Counted from the first letter of the stretch, positions 42,620 through 52,387 are shown. The stretch is 64,000 bases of DNA from Pinibacter soli (GCF_029961145.1 NZ_JASBRG010000003.1:124001-188000); one strand, 5' to 3'. Numbers and translations are program-made. The notes: generated by a model from the letters alone, not told the origin.

Positions 42620-42785
42620 ATTTCACGCGGCGAACACAACGAAGCGGCGGCGCAGCGATGTATGTTGTTAGGATATTAGTCTTAAATATATTAGAGATCA
42701 ATAATCAGAATGTGGCAATAAACATACAGACCAAGCTCATCAATAACAGCTGCGCCGTTGCTTCGTTGTGTTCGCCGCGTGAAAT
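42620..42785. repeat. 37-bp inverted repeat flanking a gene-free spacer
   Basis: Arms 42620-42656 and 42749-42785 match at 35 of 37 positions. The spacer holds no gene. A related 'tttgcgtgaaat' element follows at 42801-42812 and recurs before trpB (about 59471-59482). Confidence 0.7.
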
Positions 42786-42812
42786 CTTTGCGCCTTTGCC
42801 TTTGCGTGAAAT

Positions 42813-42842
42813 AAAAAAGCCTGCTGCAATTGCAACAGGCTT
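42813..42842 (-). terminator. Intrinsic terminator of glyA
   Basis: On the minus strand AAGCCTGTTGCAA/TTGCAGCAGGCTT forms a stem with one G-U-like mismatch followed by a run of T (plus-strand A-run 42813-42818). It lies 21 bases past the glyA stop. Confidence 0.75.
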
Positions 42843-42862
42843 CGAAATATATGCTGTTTGTT

Positions 42863-44143
42863 TTATCCTAATTCAGGATACAACGGGAACTGCTTCATGA
42901 ACGCTTTTACTTCTTCGTTTACCTGGGTAATAACCGCTTCTTCGTCAATGTTCATTAACACTTTATCGATAAAAGCAACCACTGTTTCCATGTGTTCTGC
43001 TTTCATTCCTCTTGTAGTAACAGAAGGAACGCCTACACGGATACCGCTGGTAACAAACGGGCTCTTGTCATCGAAAGGAACAGAGTTCTTATTCAACGTA
43101 ATGTTTGCTCTATCCAACGTTTCCTGTGCTTTTTTACCGGTGATGTTTTTGTTACGCAGGTCGATCAGCATCAGGTGGTTGTCTGTACCGCCGCTTATAA
43201 GGTTATAACCGCGGCTAACCAATGCTTTCGCCATAGCCTGTGCATTTACTTGAATTTGTTTTGCGTAAGCAGTAAAGTCGTCGCTCAAGATTTCACCGAA
43301 AGCAACAGCTTTCGCAGCAATCACGTGCTCAAGCGGACCACCCTGGATACCAGGGAATACAGCCAGATCAAGCAATGCACTCATCAAACGTGTATTGCCT
43401 TTTGGATCTTTAATACCAAACGGATTCTCGAAATCGTGGCGCATCAGGATAACGCCACCGCGAGGTCCGCGTAAAGTTTTATGTGTAGTTGTAGTAACAA
43501 TGTGGCAATGTTCCAAAGGATCGTTCAATAAGCCTTTGGCGATCAATGCAGCAGGGTGAGAGATATCAGCGAGGATCAAAGCGCCGATCTCATCAGCTAC
43601 TTTTCTTACTCTTGCATAATCCCAGTCGCGGCTATAAGCAGATGCACCCACGATGATCATTTTGGGTTTAGCTTCTCTCGCTACTTTTTCCAGTTGGTCG
43701 TAGTCAACCAAACCATCTTCTTTTGTTACACCGTAAAAAACAGGGTTGTAAATTTTACCGCTAAAGTTAGCGTGGCTGCCGTGTGTAAGGTGACCGCCCA
43801 TGCTCAGGTCGAGACCCAGAATGGTATCGCCCGGTTTCAGGCAGGCAAGAAAAACTGCCGCATTTGCCTGTGCGCCACTGTGCGGTTGCACGTTCGCCCA
43901 GGTTGCATTAAACACTTGTTTTATCCTGTCGATGGCTAATTGTTCAATTTCATCGATCACTTCGCAGCCGCCGTAATAACGCTTGCCGGGGTAACCCTCA
44001 GCGTACTTATTGGTTGCTACACTACCCATCGCCTGCATAACCTGCAGTGATGTAAAGTTCTCAGAGGCAATTAGTTCAATGCCATTTTGCTGACGTTCTT
44101 TCTCTTTACGCAGCAGGTCGAATACTAACGTGTCTTTTTGCAT
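42863..44143 (-). CDS. glyA: Serine hydroxymethyltransferase
   Basis: 426 residues, the usual length. SHMT interconverts serine and glycine, charging tetrahydrofolate with a one-carbon unit. Hallmarks are [11 protein letters not shown] (residues 22-32), [25 protein letters not shown] and the PLP Lys222 in [26 protein letters not shown] replaces the commoner AHIAG form. It is transcribed alone, with its own terminator, and diverges from the nucleotidyltransferase gene across a long palindromic repeat element. Confidence 0.95.
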   Translation of the reverse strand: MQKDTLVFDLLRKEKERQQNGIELIASENFTSLQVMQAMGSVATNKYAEGYPGKRYYGGCEVIDEIEQLAIDRIKQVFNATWANVQPHSGAQANAAVFLACLKPGDTILGLDLSMGGHLTHGSHANFSGKIYNPVFYGVTKEDGLVDYDQLEKVAREAKPKMIIVGASAYSRDWDYARVRKVADEIGALILADISHPAALIAKGLLNDPLEHCHIVTTTTHKTLRGPRGGVILMRHDFENPFGIKDPKGNTRLMSALLDLAVFPGIQGGPLEHVIAAKAVAFGEILSDDFTAYAKQIQVNAQAMAKALVSRGYNLISGGTDNHLMLIDLRNKNITGKKAQETLDRANITLNKNSVPFDDKSPFVTSGIRVGVPSVTTRGMKAEHMETVVAFIDKVLMNIDEEAVITQVNEEVKAFMKQFPLYPELG

Positions 44144-44297
44144 GGCGCAAAGATAATGTGAGGAATTAGAAATTAGAAATCAGGAGATAGAAATTAGAAG
44201 GTGCGACCACCAAAAAAATACAAAATGTCATTAACCTAAGACAATTTGGAGGTATCATAAAAAATTGTCAATCACCTCGGTCTAATTCCTAATTATT

Positions 44298-44506
44298 AAT
44301 TCAATGTCGTTTAGTTAAGCAACTTTTCAATTACTTGGTTGCTATGTCCAGGAAAGAAAGACTGCTTGTCATCCCGAGGAACGAGGGATCTGCGTGATTG
44401 TTTACGCATAGTGTTCGCTAGTGTTAGGCCCAGATCCCTCGTTCCTCGGGATGACAAGCGAGATGCTTTTGTTTTTTCAAACACCTTAACTAAACGACAT
44501 TGAATT
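44298..44506. repeat. MITE-like palindromic element with nested stems
   Basis: Outer 22-bp inverted ends at 44298-44319 and 44485-44506 are perfect; inside are 29-bp perfect arms at 44364-44392 and 44431-44459. The spacing between outer and inner arms differs (44 and 25 bp). No ORF. It lies between the divergent glyA and nucleotidyltransferase genes. The CCTAATT-type direct sequence around both ends could be a target duplication. Confidence 0.75.
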
Positions 44507-44694
44507 CCTAATTTCTAATTCCTGTTCTCTTTGCAATCGATTTCTATAGGAGAAACCAAAAAATACCTATTTTCGTTTGCAGAGTGCGGAAGAAGATAAA
44601 ATGGAAGGCTCTGTTACTCGAAATGCGCCGGTAGTTTATGGCTAAGCCGTAAACAAGCTCATTTTTCGGAGATATTTATATTAAAACTTTACAA

Positions 44695-45696
44695 GTGAAA
44701 GCTATTATTCCCGTAGCTGGTGCTGGCACCAAGCTGCGACCACATACATATACTCAACCGAAGGCTCTTATTCCACTGGCAGGCAAAACCATTCTAAGCA
44801 TTATAGTCGATCAGCTGTTGGAGGCCGGTATTACAGAATACATTTTTATAGTAGGATATCTTGGTAATAAGATACAGGATTATGTACGGGACAGATATCC
44901 GGGCCTCAACGTTCATTTTGTGCAGCAAAACGAACGAAAAGGAATAGGGCAAGCGATTGCATTAACCAAGGATATTGTGAATAACGACGAACTGTTTATT
45001 GTTCTTGGAGACTCTGTTTGCGAATACAACCCAAAGGATGTGCTGCAAAACGAGCATTCGGTATTGGGAGTTAAAAAGGTAGATGATCCGCGTGATTTTG
45101 GTGTAGCCGAAATAGGGGAAGATGGTATGATAAGCCGCGTGGTGGAAAAACCTCACATCCCTAAATCCAACATGGCACTCGTTGGGATCTATTTCATAAA
45201 GGAATCTGAAAAACTTTTTGAATGCCTCGAAAGTAACCTGCAGAACAATTTGACCAGTCATGGAGAATTCAACCTGACGGATGCATTGGAGTGCATGATC
45301 AATAACGGTATCAAGATCGCGCCATTTAAAGTGCAGAATTGGTTTGACTGCGGCAAAAAAGAAACACTTTTGGACACCAACGCGATCCTGCTTAAAAAAT
45401 TCGGTCACAAAATAGCAGAGGACCGCATTTTTGAAAACACAATCATCATTCCTCCGGTGAACATCGCATCGGGCTGCAACATTCGCAATGCGATCATCGG
45501 GCCCAATGTTACCATCGGAGAAAATGTGACCATTCATTCCTCTATCGTAAAAGATGCCATTATTGGAACCTTTTCTAACCTTAGCGACATCGTTATAACC
45601 CGTTCTCTCATTGGCAGCGACGCAGAAGTGAAGGGCGAAAGCCGCAGTTTGAACGTAGGTGATAACGCGGAGATAGATTTGGGAAGGACAATGTAA
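44695..45696 (+). CDS. Sugar-phosphate nucleotidyltransferase (RmlA-long-like)
   Basis: 333 residues, starting with GTG at 44695. The N-terminal two-thirds is a nucleotidyltransferase fold with the GAGTKLRPHTYTQPKALIPL signature (glucose-1-phosphate thymidylyltransferase type). A left-handed beta-helix follows at about 245-333, made of hexapeptide-like repeats (IIPPVNIASGCNI; IGPNVTIGENVTIHSS). The family activates sugar-1-phosphates with dTTP or UTP for surface polysaccharide synthesis. Substrate unknown; no sugar-pathway genes are adjacent. Confidence 0.82.
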   Translation: MKAIIPVAGAGTKLRPHTYTQPKALIPLAGKTILSIIVDQLLEAGITEYIFIVGYLGNKIQDYVRDRYPGLNVHFVQQNERKGIGQAIALTKDIVNNDELFIVLGDSVCEYNPKDVLQNEHSVLGVKKVDDPRDFGVAEIGEDGMISRVVEKPHIPKSNMALVGIYFIKESEKLFECLESNLQNNLTSHGEFNLTDALECMINNGIKIAPFKVQNWFDCGKKETLLDTNAILLKKFGHKIAEDRIFENTIIIPPVNIASGCNIRNAIIGPNVTIGENVTIHSSIVKDAIIGTFSNLSDIVITRSLIGSDAEVKGESRSLNVGDNAEIDLGRTM

Positions 45697-45732
45697 AGAA
45701 GTAAAAAAAGGGAAAGTCAAAATGTAAAAGTA

Positions 45733-45776
45733 AAAAGTCAAAAACGGTTCAACTTTTGGGACCATTTTTGACTTTT
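45733..45776. repeat. Convergent-gene inverted repeat (AAAAGTCAAAAA family)
   Basis: 12-bp perfect arms at 45733-45744 and 45765-45776, between convergent genes. It shares AAAAGTCAAAA/TTTTGACTTTT with repeats at 52524-52593 and near 57400. Confidence 0.65.
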
Positions 45777-45786
45777 AAATTTTGAA

Positions 45787-48264
45787 TTAGAACGGAACTA
45801 TCATTTTTACACACGCATTTCTCCCCATTCCATAAATGCCCAGTTTGTCGTTGGGCGATTGCGAGTAGTATTCAAAGTATTTAAGCCTGCTTAAGCCTGA
45901 CTGAAAAGAAGTATTGAAAATATTGTTTACCTGCAAAAGAAATTGCAACGAAGATTTTTTGCTGTAGTTGACAACGGTACTCACAGAAGCATTGAAAAGA
46001 GTAAAAGCTTCTGAGGCCGTTTCTGTATTGTATGATTGTAGAAATCTGTCCTGGCGGCCATTGTAGTCAATGTCTGCTTGTACAGATAAAGAGGGGATAA
46101 GCGAGCTTTTTATTTTTATTTCCTGGGAAATGGAACTCAATAATTTCACCGGTGGAATAAATGGCAGATACTCTCCATCAACACCTTTTCCTTTGTAGTT
46201 ATTGTTCTTGTTAAAACCGTACACAGCAGAAAAATGATTGCTGATCATAAATCCCTTCAACCGTTGTGGATGAATACTTAGCGACGCTTCTATACCATAC
46301 AACTGCGCTGCTTCCTGCAGGTATTGAAAAGTTTTGTTGCCTTGCGCATCTGTCAATGGGTTACCTGCACCATCTGTTAGCTGGGAAAAGTAAATGTAGT
46401 TCTGTACGTTGTTATTGAAAACGCTGATACTGGCAGTTACATCTTTCGCACTGAAGTCGATACCAATATCTTCCTGCAAATTGAATTCGGGTGAAAAATT
46501 GCTGTTGCCCAAATAAATAATGTGAGCCCCTGGATCGAGGCCGTTTGAAGCGAGCTCAGTGATGTTGGGCGCTCTGTAACCCTTGGCAATATTGGCCTTA
46601 ATGGAAATCTTTTCGGTGAGTTTGTACGTTGCACCCGCACTTAGTGAAACACCGGTAAAAGTTTTTTGTAAAGCAGGAAATTGTAAAACGGAGCCTGCTG
46701 TATCCGGCAGAAAAAATTGTTTGTTGAAACCGTTATCCGGATTTGCTCCGATGTACATATCACTTGTGTGCATGCTGCGCAGGTCATACCTGATGCCGCC
46801 GCTAAGTGTCCATTTTTTATATTTCCAGGAAGCGCAGATGTAAGAACCAATGTCGAGCAAATTATAATCAGGAATAGGAAAGTCAGTGGCATCCATGCTT
46901 CTGTTGTTTTGTGCCATTCCATTGATTCCAACACTTAGGTCAACATTGGAGAAATAATGTGTGTTGTATTTGATGTTGTAATTCAAAGTATTTAATCTCA
47001 CAAATAACGCAGCTTGCTTAGGCGCTGTAGGATGACTGAATTCGCGGCGAATATTTTGTTGCAATCCTAACAAAACCTCCATGTTGCCATTACCGAAATC
47101 ATATCGGGTATTGTTGTAAATGCGATAATGCTGTATATGCTGATGCAATGGCGAAAGCCCATAGCTGTTGAGTTCTGCATCCGTTACAACCGGACGATGG
47201 ACAATATCGTCAATGCTGCCTTCGCGGACTTGTTTGGTGAATTTTCTTGAAACCGAATCACGGCTTCCGTCCGGAATACCTTGTAAGTTGTCGTACAAAG
47301 TAAAGTTAAGTGTAGAAGAGAACTTGCCATTGTTATAGCCGGCGAGTGCCGCAAAATTTTTCTCACTGAAACCTGTGTTGTATACGCGGCTATCAACTGG
47401 GTTAGTATAATTTTTTGCAAAACGATAGGAGCCACGCAATGCATACAGCCAGTGGTCGTTGCTATAATTGAGTCGCAGCCCGTTTCCAACCAGGCCGTTG
47501 TTGCTTTGATATTCTGTCGTGAATTTTCCTTTCAGCTTTCCATCTTTGTCTTTAGGTACATTGGGGAAAAGACTTACAACGCCCGCCAGTGCGTCCGAGC
47601 CAAACATCAGACTGGATGGCCCTTTGATCACTTCTGCTTTTTCAATGTTGTATGCGTCTACTTCAATGCCGTGTTCATCTCCCCATTGCTGTCCCTCTTG
47701 CCGTATACCGTCGTACAAGGTTAGTACGCGGTTATAACCAAGTCCCCTGATGAATGGCTTGGAAATATTCGGTCCAGTTTTTACTGTATTTAGGCCCGGA
47801 ACATTCTTCATCAGCACGTCAATAATATTGCTCTCAATTGTTTTTTCAATTTTAACAGAAGAAACAGTCGCAATAGGAATAGGATTTTCCCGTATCAGTG
47901 TAGCTTTTGAAACACCCGTAATTACTACTTCTTCAAGCGATGCAGAAGTCTTTGTAAGTTCGATGTGTATAGTAGCCGGAGCATTACCGGTAACATTTTT
48001 TTTGCGATAGCCTACGGTAGTTATTTCAATTTCATACTTTCCGGAATCAGGAACTACTATGGCAAAGCTCCCTTGCTCATTGCTAAGAACACCTGCTTTA
48101 ATTGCATGGATATAGATTGAAGCGCCTGCCAATCCATTGCCCGTCAGTTCATCTTTTACAATACCTTTTATTGTGTGCTTGTGTTTCGATTGCTCAGATG
48201 TTTGCGACTGCAGATCGTCGCAAAATGAAGTAAAAAGAAAGCTAAGAAAGAATAGTTTTTTCAT
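45787..48264 (-). CDS. TonB-dependent outer membrane receptor
   Basis: 825 residues. A signal peptide precedes a carboxypeptidase-regulatory-like domain (about 25-110, with GIVKDELTGNGLAGASIYI), a plug domain (SSVKIEKTIESNIIDVLM, then NISKPFIRGLGYNRVLTLYD) and a long beta-barrel ending in aromatic FKMIVPF-type residues (VKMIVPF). Such receptors import metal chelates or other bulky ligands using TonB energy. Two tandem palindromes just upstream suggest metal- or ligand-responsive repression; the actual ligand is not evident. Transcribed alone. Confidence 0.88.
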   Translation of the reverse strand: MKKLFFLSFLFTSFCDDLQSQTSEQSKHKHTIKGIVKDELTGNGLAGASIYIHAIKAGVLSNEQGSFAIVVPDSGKYEIEITTVGYRKKNVTGNAPATIHIELTKTSASLEEVVITGVSKATLIRENPIPIATVSSVKIEKTIESNIIDVLMKNVPGLNTVKTGPNISKPFIRGLGYNRVLTLYDGIRQEGQQWGDEHGIEVDAYNIEKAEVIKGPSSLMFGSDALAGVVSLFPNVPKDKDGKLKGKFTTEYQSNNGLVGNGLRLNYSNDHWLYALRGSYRFAKNYTNPVDSRVYNTGFSEKNFAALAGYNNGKFSSTLNFTLYDNLQGIPDGSRDSVSRKFTKQVREGSIDDIVHRPVVTDAELNSYGLSPLHQHIQHYRIYNNTRYDFGNGNMEVLLGLQQNIRREFSHPTAPKQAALFVRLNTLNYNIKYNTHYFSNVDLSVGINGMAQNNRSMDATDFPIPDYNLLDIGSYICASWKYKKWTLSGGIRYDLRSMHTSDMYIGANPDNGFNKQFFLPDTAGSVLQFPALQKTFTGVSLSAGATYKLTEKISIKANIAKGYRAPNITELASNGLDPGAHIIYLGNSNFSPEFNLQEDIGIDFSAKDVTASISVFNNNVQNYIYFSQLTDGAGNPLTDAQGNKTFQYLQEAAQLYGIEASLSIHPQRLKGFMISNHFSAVYGFNKNNNYKGKGVDGEYLPFIPPVKLLSSISQEIKIKSSLIPSLSVQADIDYNGRQDRFLQSYNTETASEAFTLFNASVSTVVNYSKKSSLQFLLQVNNIFNTSFQSGLSRLKYFEYYSQSPNDKLGIYGMGRNACVKMIVPF

Positions 48265-48266
48265 TT

Positions 48267-48307
48267 AACTAAAAAAATATTTAGTTGTGTCTAAAATTTA
48301 ATTTAGA
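48267..48307 (-). promoter_or_regulatory. Tandem operator palindromes upstream of TonB-dependent receptor
   Basis: Two 18-bp palindromes of the same design, [A/T]CTAAA-6nt-TTTAG[A/T], at 48268-48285 and 48290-48307. Their centres are 22 bp apart. The first begins 4 bases before the receptor start codon. Dimer-binding repressors of the DtxR/MntR or Fur kind would fit. Confidence 0.65.
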
Positions 48308-48458
48308 TAAACATATCTTATTTTGTTAATATCATGAAATAAATTTTTGTGCAGTAACCAGAATGGAATCTGCCATCATGTGGCTATTTGTGCGGCTTCG
48401 ACAAGCTACATATGTGAGCTTGAACCATAACTAGCAAAAAATCATAACGAATCATCAC

Positions 48459-48478
48459 AATCATGAAAATCTGCGTTC
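48459..48478 (+). repeat. Interspersed 20-bp repeat, copy 1
   Basis: AATCATGAAAATCTGCGTTC, 28 bases before rnpB. Identical copies are at 48876-48895 (inverted), 49000-49019 and 53339-53358. Confidence 0.8.
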
Positions 48479-48505
48479 TTTACTTGTTATTTAGTAATTT
48501 CGCCT

Positions 48506-48861
48506 TTGCTACAAACCGAACTATCGTACCGCCTTGCGGTAAGGAAAGTCTGGACAGCGCAGAGCAAATGCACCGGTGAACAGCCGGGTGTTTCGAGCAA
48601 TCGGAGCAACAGAAAGTGCCACAGAAAATAACTATCCTGACCTTTGGTTGGGAAAAAGGTGAAAATGTGGGGTAAGAGCCCACGGCCGTACGCAGTAATG
48701 CGTACAGCGGGTAAACCTTGCATGCTGAAATGCCACGTATACCGGCGCCCGAGGGCTGCTCGCCCGATGCCGGAGGGTAGGCAGATTGATTCCGCGAAGT
48801 AATTCCCGGGACAGATAAATGATAGTGTAAAAACAGAATCCGGCTTACGAGTTTGTAGCAA
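48506..48861 (+). ncRNA. rnpB: RNase P RNA (type A)
   Basis: About 356 nt. Outer ends pair as P1 (TTGCTACAAAC at 48506-48516 with GTTTGTAGCAA at 48851-48861) and a T-run follows. Internal signatures include GGTAAGGAAAGTCTGGAC near the 5' end, CACAGAAAAT, GGTAAGAGCCCACGG, GGGTAAACCTTGCATG, a GGCAGATTGATTCC block and ACAGAATCCGGCTTA near the 3' end, in the order expected for bacterial RNase P RNA. It is the ribozyme that matures tRNA 5' ends. Confidence 0.95.
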
Positions 48862-48875
48862 CTTTTTTTAATACG

Positions 48876-48895
48876 GAACGCAGATTTTCATGATT
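48876..48895 (-). repeat. Interspersed 20-bp repeat, copy 2 (inverted)
   Basis: Reverse complement of AATCATGAAAATCTGCGTTC, just after rnpB. It and copy 3 share about 30 identical bases and could form a large stem around the 104-bp spacer. Confidence 0.8.
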
Positions 48896-48999
48896 GTCAT
48901 GATTTGCGCTGATTAATATAGTATGGATCTTTTGTTTAAGCCAACTCTCCTCAAGATACCATACATACCCAAAAACAATCCTTCATCATAATAAATCAT

Positions 49000-49019
49000 G
49001 ACAATCATGAAAATCTGCG
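49000..49019 (+). repeat. Interspersed 20-bp repeat, copy 3
   Basis: Same 20-mer as copies 1, 2 and 4, ending 50 bases before the cysteine synthase gene. Confidence 0.8.
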
Positions 49020-49069
49020 TTCTGCATTCCATTTTCAATTTATTTTGCAGTCCATTAAAATAATAGACT

Positions 49070-49951
49070 ATGGCAGGTATACTCGATTTAGTTGGGAATA
49101 CACCGTTAGTAGAGCTTAAGAATATTCCTACCAATAAAAACGTTACTGTATATGCGAAGCTGGAAGGCAATAATCCCGGCGGAAGTGTGAAGGACCGTGC
49201 AGCTTATGGCATGATCAAAGGGGCATTGGACAGGGGAGAAATAAAACCGGGCATCAAATTAATTGAAGCCACCAGCGGTAACACAGGCATTGCACTGGCA
49301 ATGATCGCCAGCTTATTTGGTGTAGAAATAGAACTGGTAATGCCTGATGATGCTACCAAAGAAAGGGTCTCCACTATGAAGGCTTTTGGCGCAAAAGTGA
49401 TTCTTACGCCAAAAGAAAGATCTATGGAAGGGTCCATTGATTATGCAAACGAGCAAGTGGCAAAAGGTGGTTACCTGATGCTGAATCAATTTGCCAATCC
49501 TGATAACTACATGATGCACTATCGCACAACCGGCCCCGAAATATGGAAGGATACAGATAAGAAGATCACCCACTTTGTTTCCTCCATGGGAACAACAGGA
49601 ACGATCATGGGTGTATCAAAATATTTAAAGGAGCAAAATCAAAACGTGCAGATAGTGGGTTGCCAACCGACAGATGGTTCGCGCATTCCCGGCATTCGCA
49701 AATGGCCCGAAGCATACTTACCTAAAATATTTGATCGCAGCAGAGTTGATCGAATAATAGAACTCGATGAAAAAGAGGCTCGCACTATGACCAAGCGCCT
49801 TGCCAAAGAAGAGGCAATCTTCGCCGGTATGAGCAGTGGCGGAGCAGCGCATGCAGCTATACAACTTGCAAACGAATTAGAGTCCGGAGTGATTGTATTC
49901 ATTGTATGTGACAGAGGAGACAGGTATCTTTCATCCGACCTTTTCGATTGA
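49070..49951 (+). CDS. cysM: Cysteine synthase (CysM-type)
   Basis: 293 residues. The PLP lysine is Lys41 (GGSVKDRAAYGM); the substrate-binding loop is SGNTGIAL (about 69-76); SSMGTTGTIMGVSKYLKEQ supplies the phosphate-binding Gly/Thr loop. The shorter length and SVKDRAAY pattern fit O-acetylserine (or O-phosphoserine) sulfhydrylase B. It makes cysteine. Single gene, preceded by rnpB and repeats, followed by an inverted repeat. Confidence 0.9.
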   Translation: MAGILDLVGNTPLVELKNIPTNKNVTVYAKLEGNNPGGSVKDRAAYGMIKGALDRGEIKPGIKLIEATSGNTGIALAMIASLFGVEIELVMPDDATKERVSTMKAFGAKVILTPKERSMEGSIDYANEQVAKGGYLMLNQFANPDNYMMHYRTTGPEIWKDTDKKITHFVSSMGTTGTIMGVSKYLKEQNQNVQIVGCQPTDGSRIPGIRKWPEAYLPKIFDRSRVDRIIELDEKEARTMTKRLAKEEAIFAGMSSGGAAHAAIQLANELESGVIVFIVCDRGDRYLSSDLFD

Positions 49952-49980
49952 TTATTCGACCTGGTTCTTTTGCATAATAA

Positions 49981-50073
49981 CTGAATAACTGAATGACTGA
50001 ATAACTGAAGCTTACATTCAATTTTGCATTTTGACATTCAGCCACTCTGTTATTCAGTCATTCAGTTATTCAG
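49981..50073. repeat. 24-bp inverted repeat between convergent genes
   Basis: Perfect arms at 49981-50004 and 50050-50073, built of (CTGAATAACTGAATGA)-like units. A related element lies before trpA (about 60747-60775). Confidence 0.7.
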
Positions 50074-50077
50074 TCAT

Positions 50078-50106
50078 TAAAAAAGCCGCTACATGCTGTA
50101 GCGGCT
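50078..50106 (-). terminator. Intrinsic terminator of the family-3 glycosidase gene
   Basis: Arms AGCCGCTACA and TGTAGCGGCT (50084-50093, 50097-50106) with a 3-nt loop; on the minus strand a T-run follows. It ends the leftward bglX-like transcript. Confidence 0.8.
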
Positions 50107-50146
50107 AAACTATAATGGATGGGTTAGAGACGTAAGATGTTCTTTT

Positions 50147-52387
50147 CTACTGTATATACGAAAAAGTCGCTTTTTTATTGCCTATCATTACGTCAAAATC
50201 TCCCGGTTCAGTTATTGTCTTCAATTTTTCGTTTACAAACGCAAGGTCGTTCTTATCCAATGTAAACGTTACTACTTTGCTTTCACCAGCTTTTAAATCG
50301 ATCTTTTGAAATGCTCTCAGGCGTTGTACACTAGGCGTAATGCTTGCATATTGATCATGCGTGTAAAGCTCTACAGTGTGTTTGCCATCGCGAGTTCCGG
50401 TGTTTTTTACAGTGATGCTGACATTTAATTTTGCCGCACCTTGTAATTGCTTCGAGCTAAGTTGAATATCGCCGTATTCAAAAGTTGTGTAACTCAAACC
50501 TGCTCCAAAAGCAAACAGAGGTTTATAACCATCCATCGTCATATCGGAGTTGAAGATTTCGCGGATCTCTTCTGTGGGCTTGCGGTCATACATCACTATT
50601 TCACCCATGCTGCGAGGGTAGCTGTAAGGTAATTTACCGCTTGGGTTGTAATCACCAAACAAAACGTCAGCAATCGCTTCACCTGTTTTTTTACCACTCC
50701 AGTAAGCCATCAGCACGCCCTTCATTTGCGGTTCGATGCTTGTGATGAAACGTGGTCGCCCTTCTGTTAAAACAAGAATAACAGGCTTGCCTGTGGCCCA
50801 GGCAGCCTTCGCTAAATTGATCTGGTTCTCTGGCAAAGCAAGATCGGTGATGTTGCCGGGGCTTTCTGCATAAGCATTTTCGCCAAGGCACAAAATGATT
50901 GCAGAAGCACTTGCAGCCGCATTTTTTAATGCTGCAGTATCAAAATTTTGCGGAGCATCAAAGCCTTTAGCGGTTGTGGTGATTACGTTGCCTGCACCAA
51001 TTTTATCAGCGATGGTTTGGAAGATTGTTTTGCTGTCTTTCGGGTACCAGGTTTCGTCTTTGCCTTGCCATGTATAGCTCCAGCAACCATTCAGAGCGCT
51101 GATGCTTTGTGCTGCCGGGCCCGCTACCAATATTTTTGCAGTTTTAGGTATAGGTAAAATGTTGCCATCGTTTTTCAACAACGTCATTGCTTCGTGAGCA
51201 GCGTCCAATGCTAAAGTTTGATATTCGGGTTTGCCAAAATTTGTGGCGGCATTTTTTTCAGGATATGGGTTGTCGAACAAACCAAGTTTTGCTTTTAATA
51301 AAAGTATCCTGCGAACGGCATCATCAATGCGTGTCATTGGTACCTCATTTTTCTTTACTGCTTCAATCAGCAGATCATAAAAAGAGAAATCAGTAGGCAC
51401 CATGCTCATGTCAATACCTGCGTTCACTGCCATCGCTACTGCAGCTCTTGGAGTTGATGCAACAAAATGTCTGTCATTGAGACGTTTAATGTCTTCCCAG
51501 TCTGTAACCACAACGCCTTCAAAACCGAGTTCTTTACGCAAAACATCAGTCAGCAAATACTTGCTTGCATGAACAGGCGTGCCGTTGATTTCACTTGAAT
51601 TGATCATCACCGTAGAAGCGCCTGCTTTTACAGCTTCGCGAAATTGTGGTAAATAATATTCGCGCATTTCGATCTCGGGCATGTAAATAGGAGTGCGGTC
51701 CTTTCCGGTCCTTGAAGCGGAATAACCCAGGTAATGTTTCATACAACTGGCAACTGCAGTTGGGTTGCGCAGTCCATCTTCTTCATAGGCTTTAATAACA
51801 GTAGCGCCCATCGTTTTGCCGATGTACACATCTTCACCATAAGTCTCCGGAAATCTTGACCACAAAGGCTGACGGCCAAGATCCAGCACCGGCGCGAAGT
51901 TCCAGCGTACACCGGAAGCACGCAATTCTTTCGCCGCCACTTTCGTAACGGCTTTTGCAAGCTCAGGATTACGTGTTGCGGCCATACCTATATTCTGTGG
52001 AAACAGTGTTGCATCCAAAGTATATGTTTGACCGTGAATGCCGTCAAGTCCATACAATACGGGGATTTTCAAACGACTGTTTTTTGTTTCATCTTGTATT
52101 TGCGTGATCACTTTGGTCCATTGATCTACCGACAATGCGTGGTTGGTTACATTCAAAATAGAACCGACGCGATAATCAACGACTGCTTTTTTCAAGGCAG
52201 CAGGATTAAGCACGCCGTCTTCCGCAGAAGCCACAACACCGAGTGTAACCTGTGCCATTTGGCCCACTTTTTCTTCCAGCGTCATTTGTTTAAGAAGTGA
52301 TTCTACCTTTTGTTTGTCAGCAGGAGTTTGCCCAAAGGAAAAGTGAGATATCAGTAATCCCACTGTGGCGATAGCAAGCTGTTTCAT
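50147..52387 (-). CDS. bglX: Family 3 glycoside hydrolase (BglX-like beta-glucosidase)
   Basis: 746 residues. A signal peptide (about 1-19) is followed by the GH3 N-terminal barrel with KHYLGYSASRTGKDR and the nucleophile Asp296 in GVVVTDWEDI, the GH3 C-terminal domain (GNILPIPKTAKILVAGP) and a fibronectin type III-like end domain (VTVKNTGTRDGKHTVELY). The length matches periplasmic beta-glucosidases that cut terminal beta-linked glucose. Linkage specificity is not evident. Its partner glycan genes are not in the window. Confidence 0.9.
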   Translation of the reverse strand: MKQLAIATVGLLISHFSFGQTPADKQKVESLLKQMTLEEKVGQMAQVTLGVVASAEDGVLNPAALKKAVVDYRVGSILNVTNHALSVDQWTKVITQIQDETKNSRLKIPVLYGLDGIHGQTYTLDATLFPQNIGMAATRNPELAKAVTKVAAKELRASGVRWNFAPVLDLGRQPLWSRFPETYGEDVYIGKTMGATVIKAYEEDGLRNPTAVASCMKHYLGYSASRTGKDRTPIYMPEIEMREYYLPQFREAVKAGASTVMINSSEINGTPVHASKYLLTDVLRKELGFEGVVVTDWEDIKRLNDRHFVASTPRAAVAMAVNAGIDMSMVPTDFSFYDLLIEAVKKNEVPMTRIDDAVRRILLLKAKLGLFDNPYPEKNAATNFGKPEYQTLALDAAHEAMTLLKNDGNILPIPKTAKILVAGPAAQSISALNGCWSYTWQGKDETWYPKDSKTIFQTIADKIGAGNVITTTAKGFDAPQNFDTAALKNAAASASAIILCLGENAYAESPGNITDLALPENQINLAKAAWATGKPVILVLTEGRPRFITSIEPQMKGVLMAYWSGKKTGEAIADVLFGDYNPSGKLPYSYPRSMGEIVMYDRKPTEEIREIFNSDMTMDGYKPLFAFGAGLSYTTFEYGDIQLSSKQLQGAAKLNVSITVKNTGTRDGKHTVELYTHDQYASITPSVQRLRAFQKIDLKAGESKVVTFTLDKNDLAFVNEKLKTITEPGDFDVMIGNKKATFSYIQ

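Noticed and set aside
48487-48861. 124-residue minus-strand frame over rnpB
   Set aside because: The stretch is RNase P RNA with P1 pairing and conserved blocks, so the antisense frame is coincidental.
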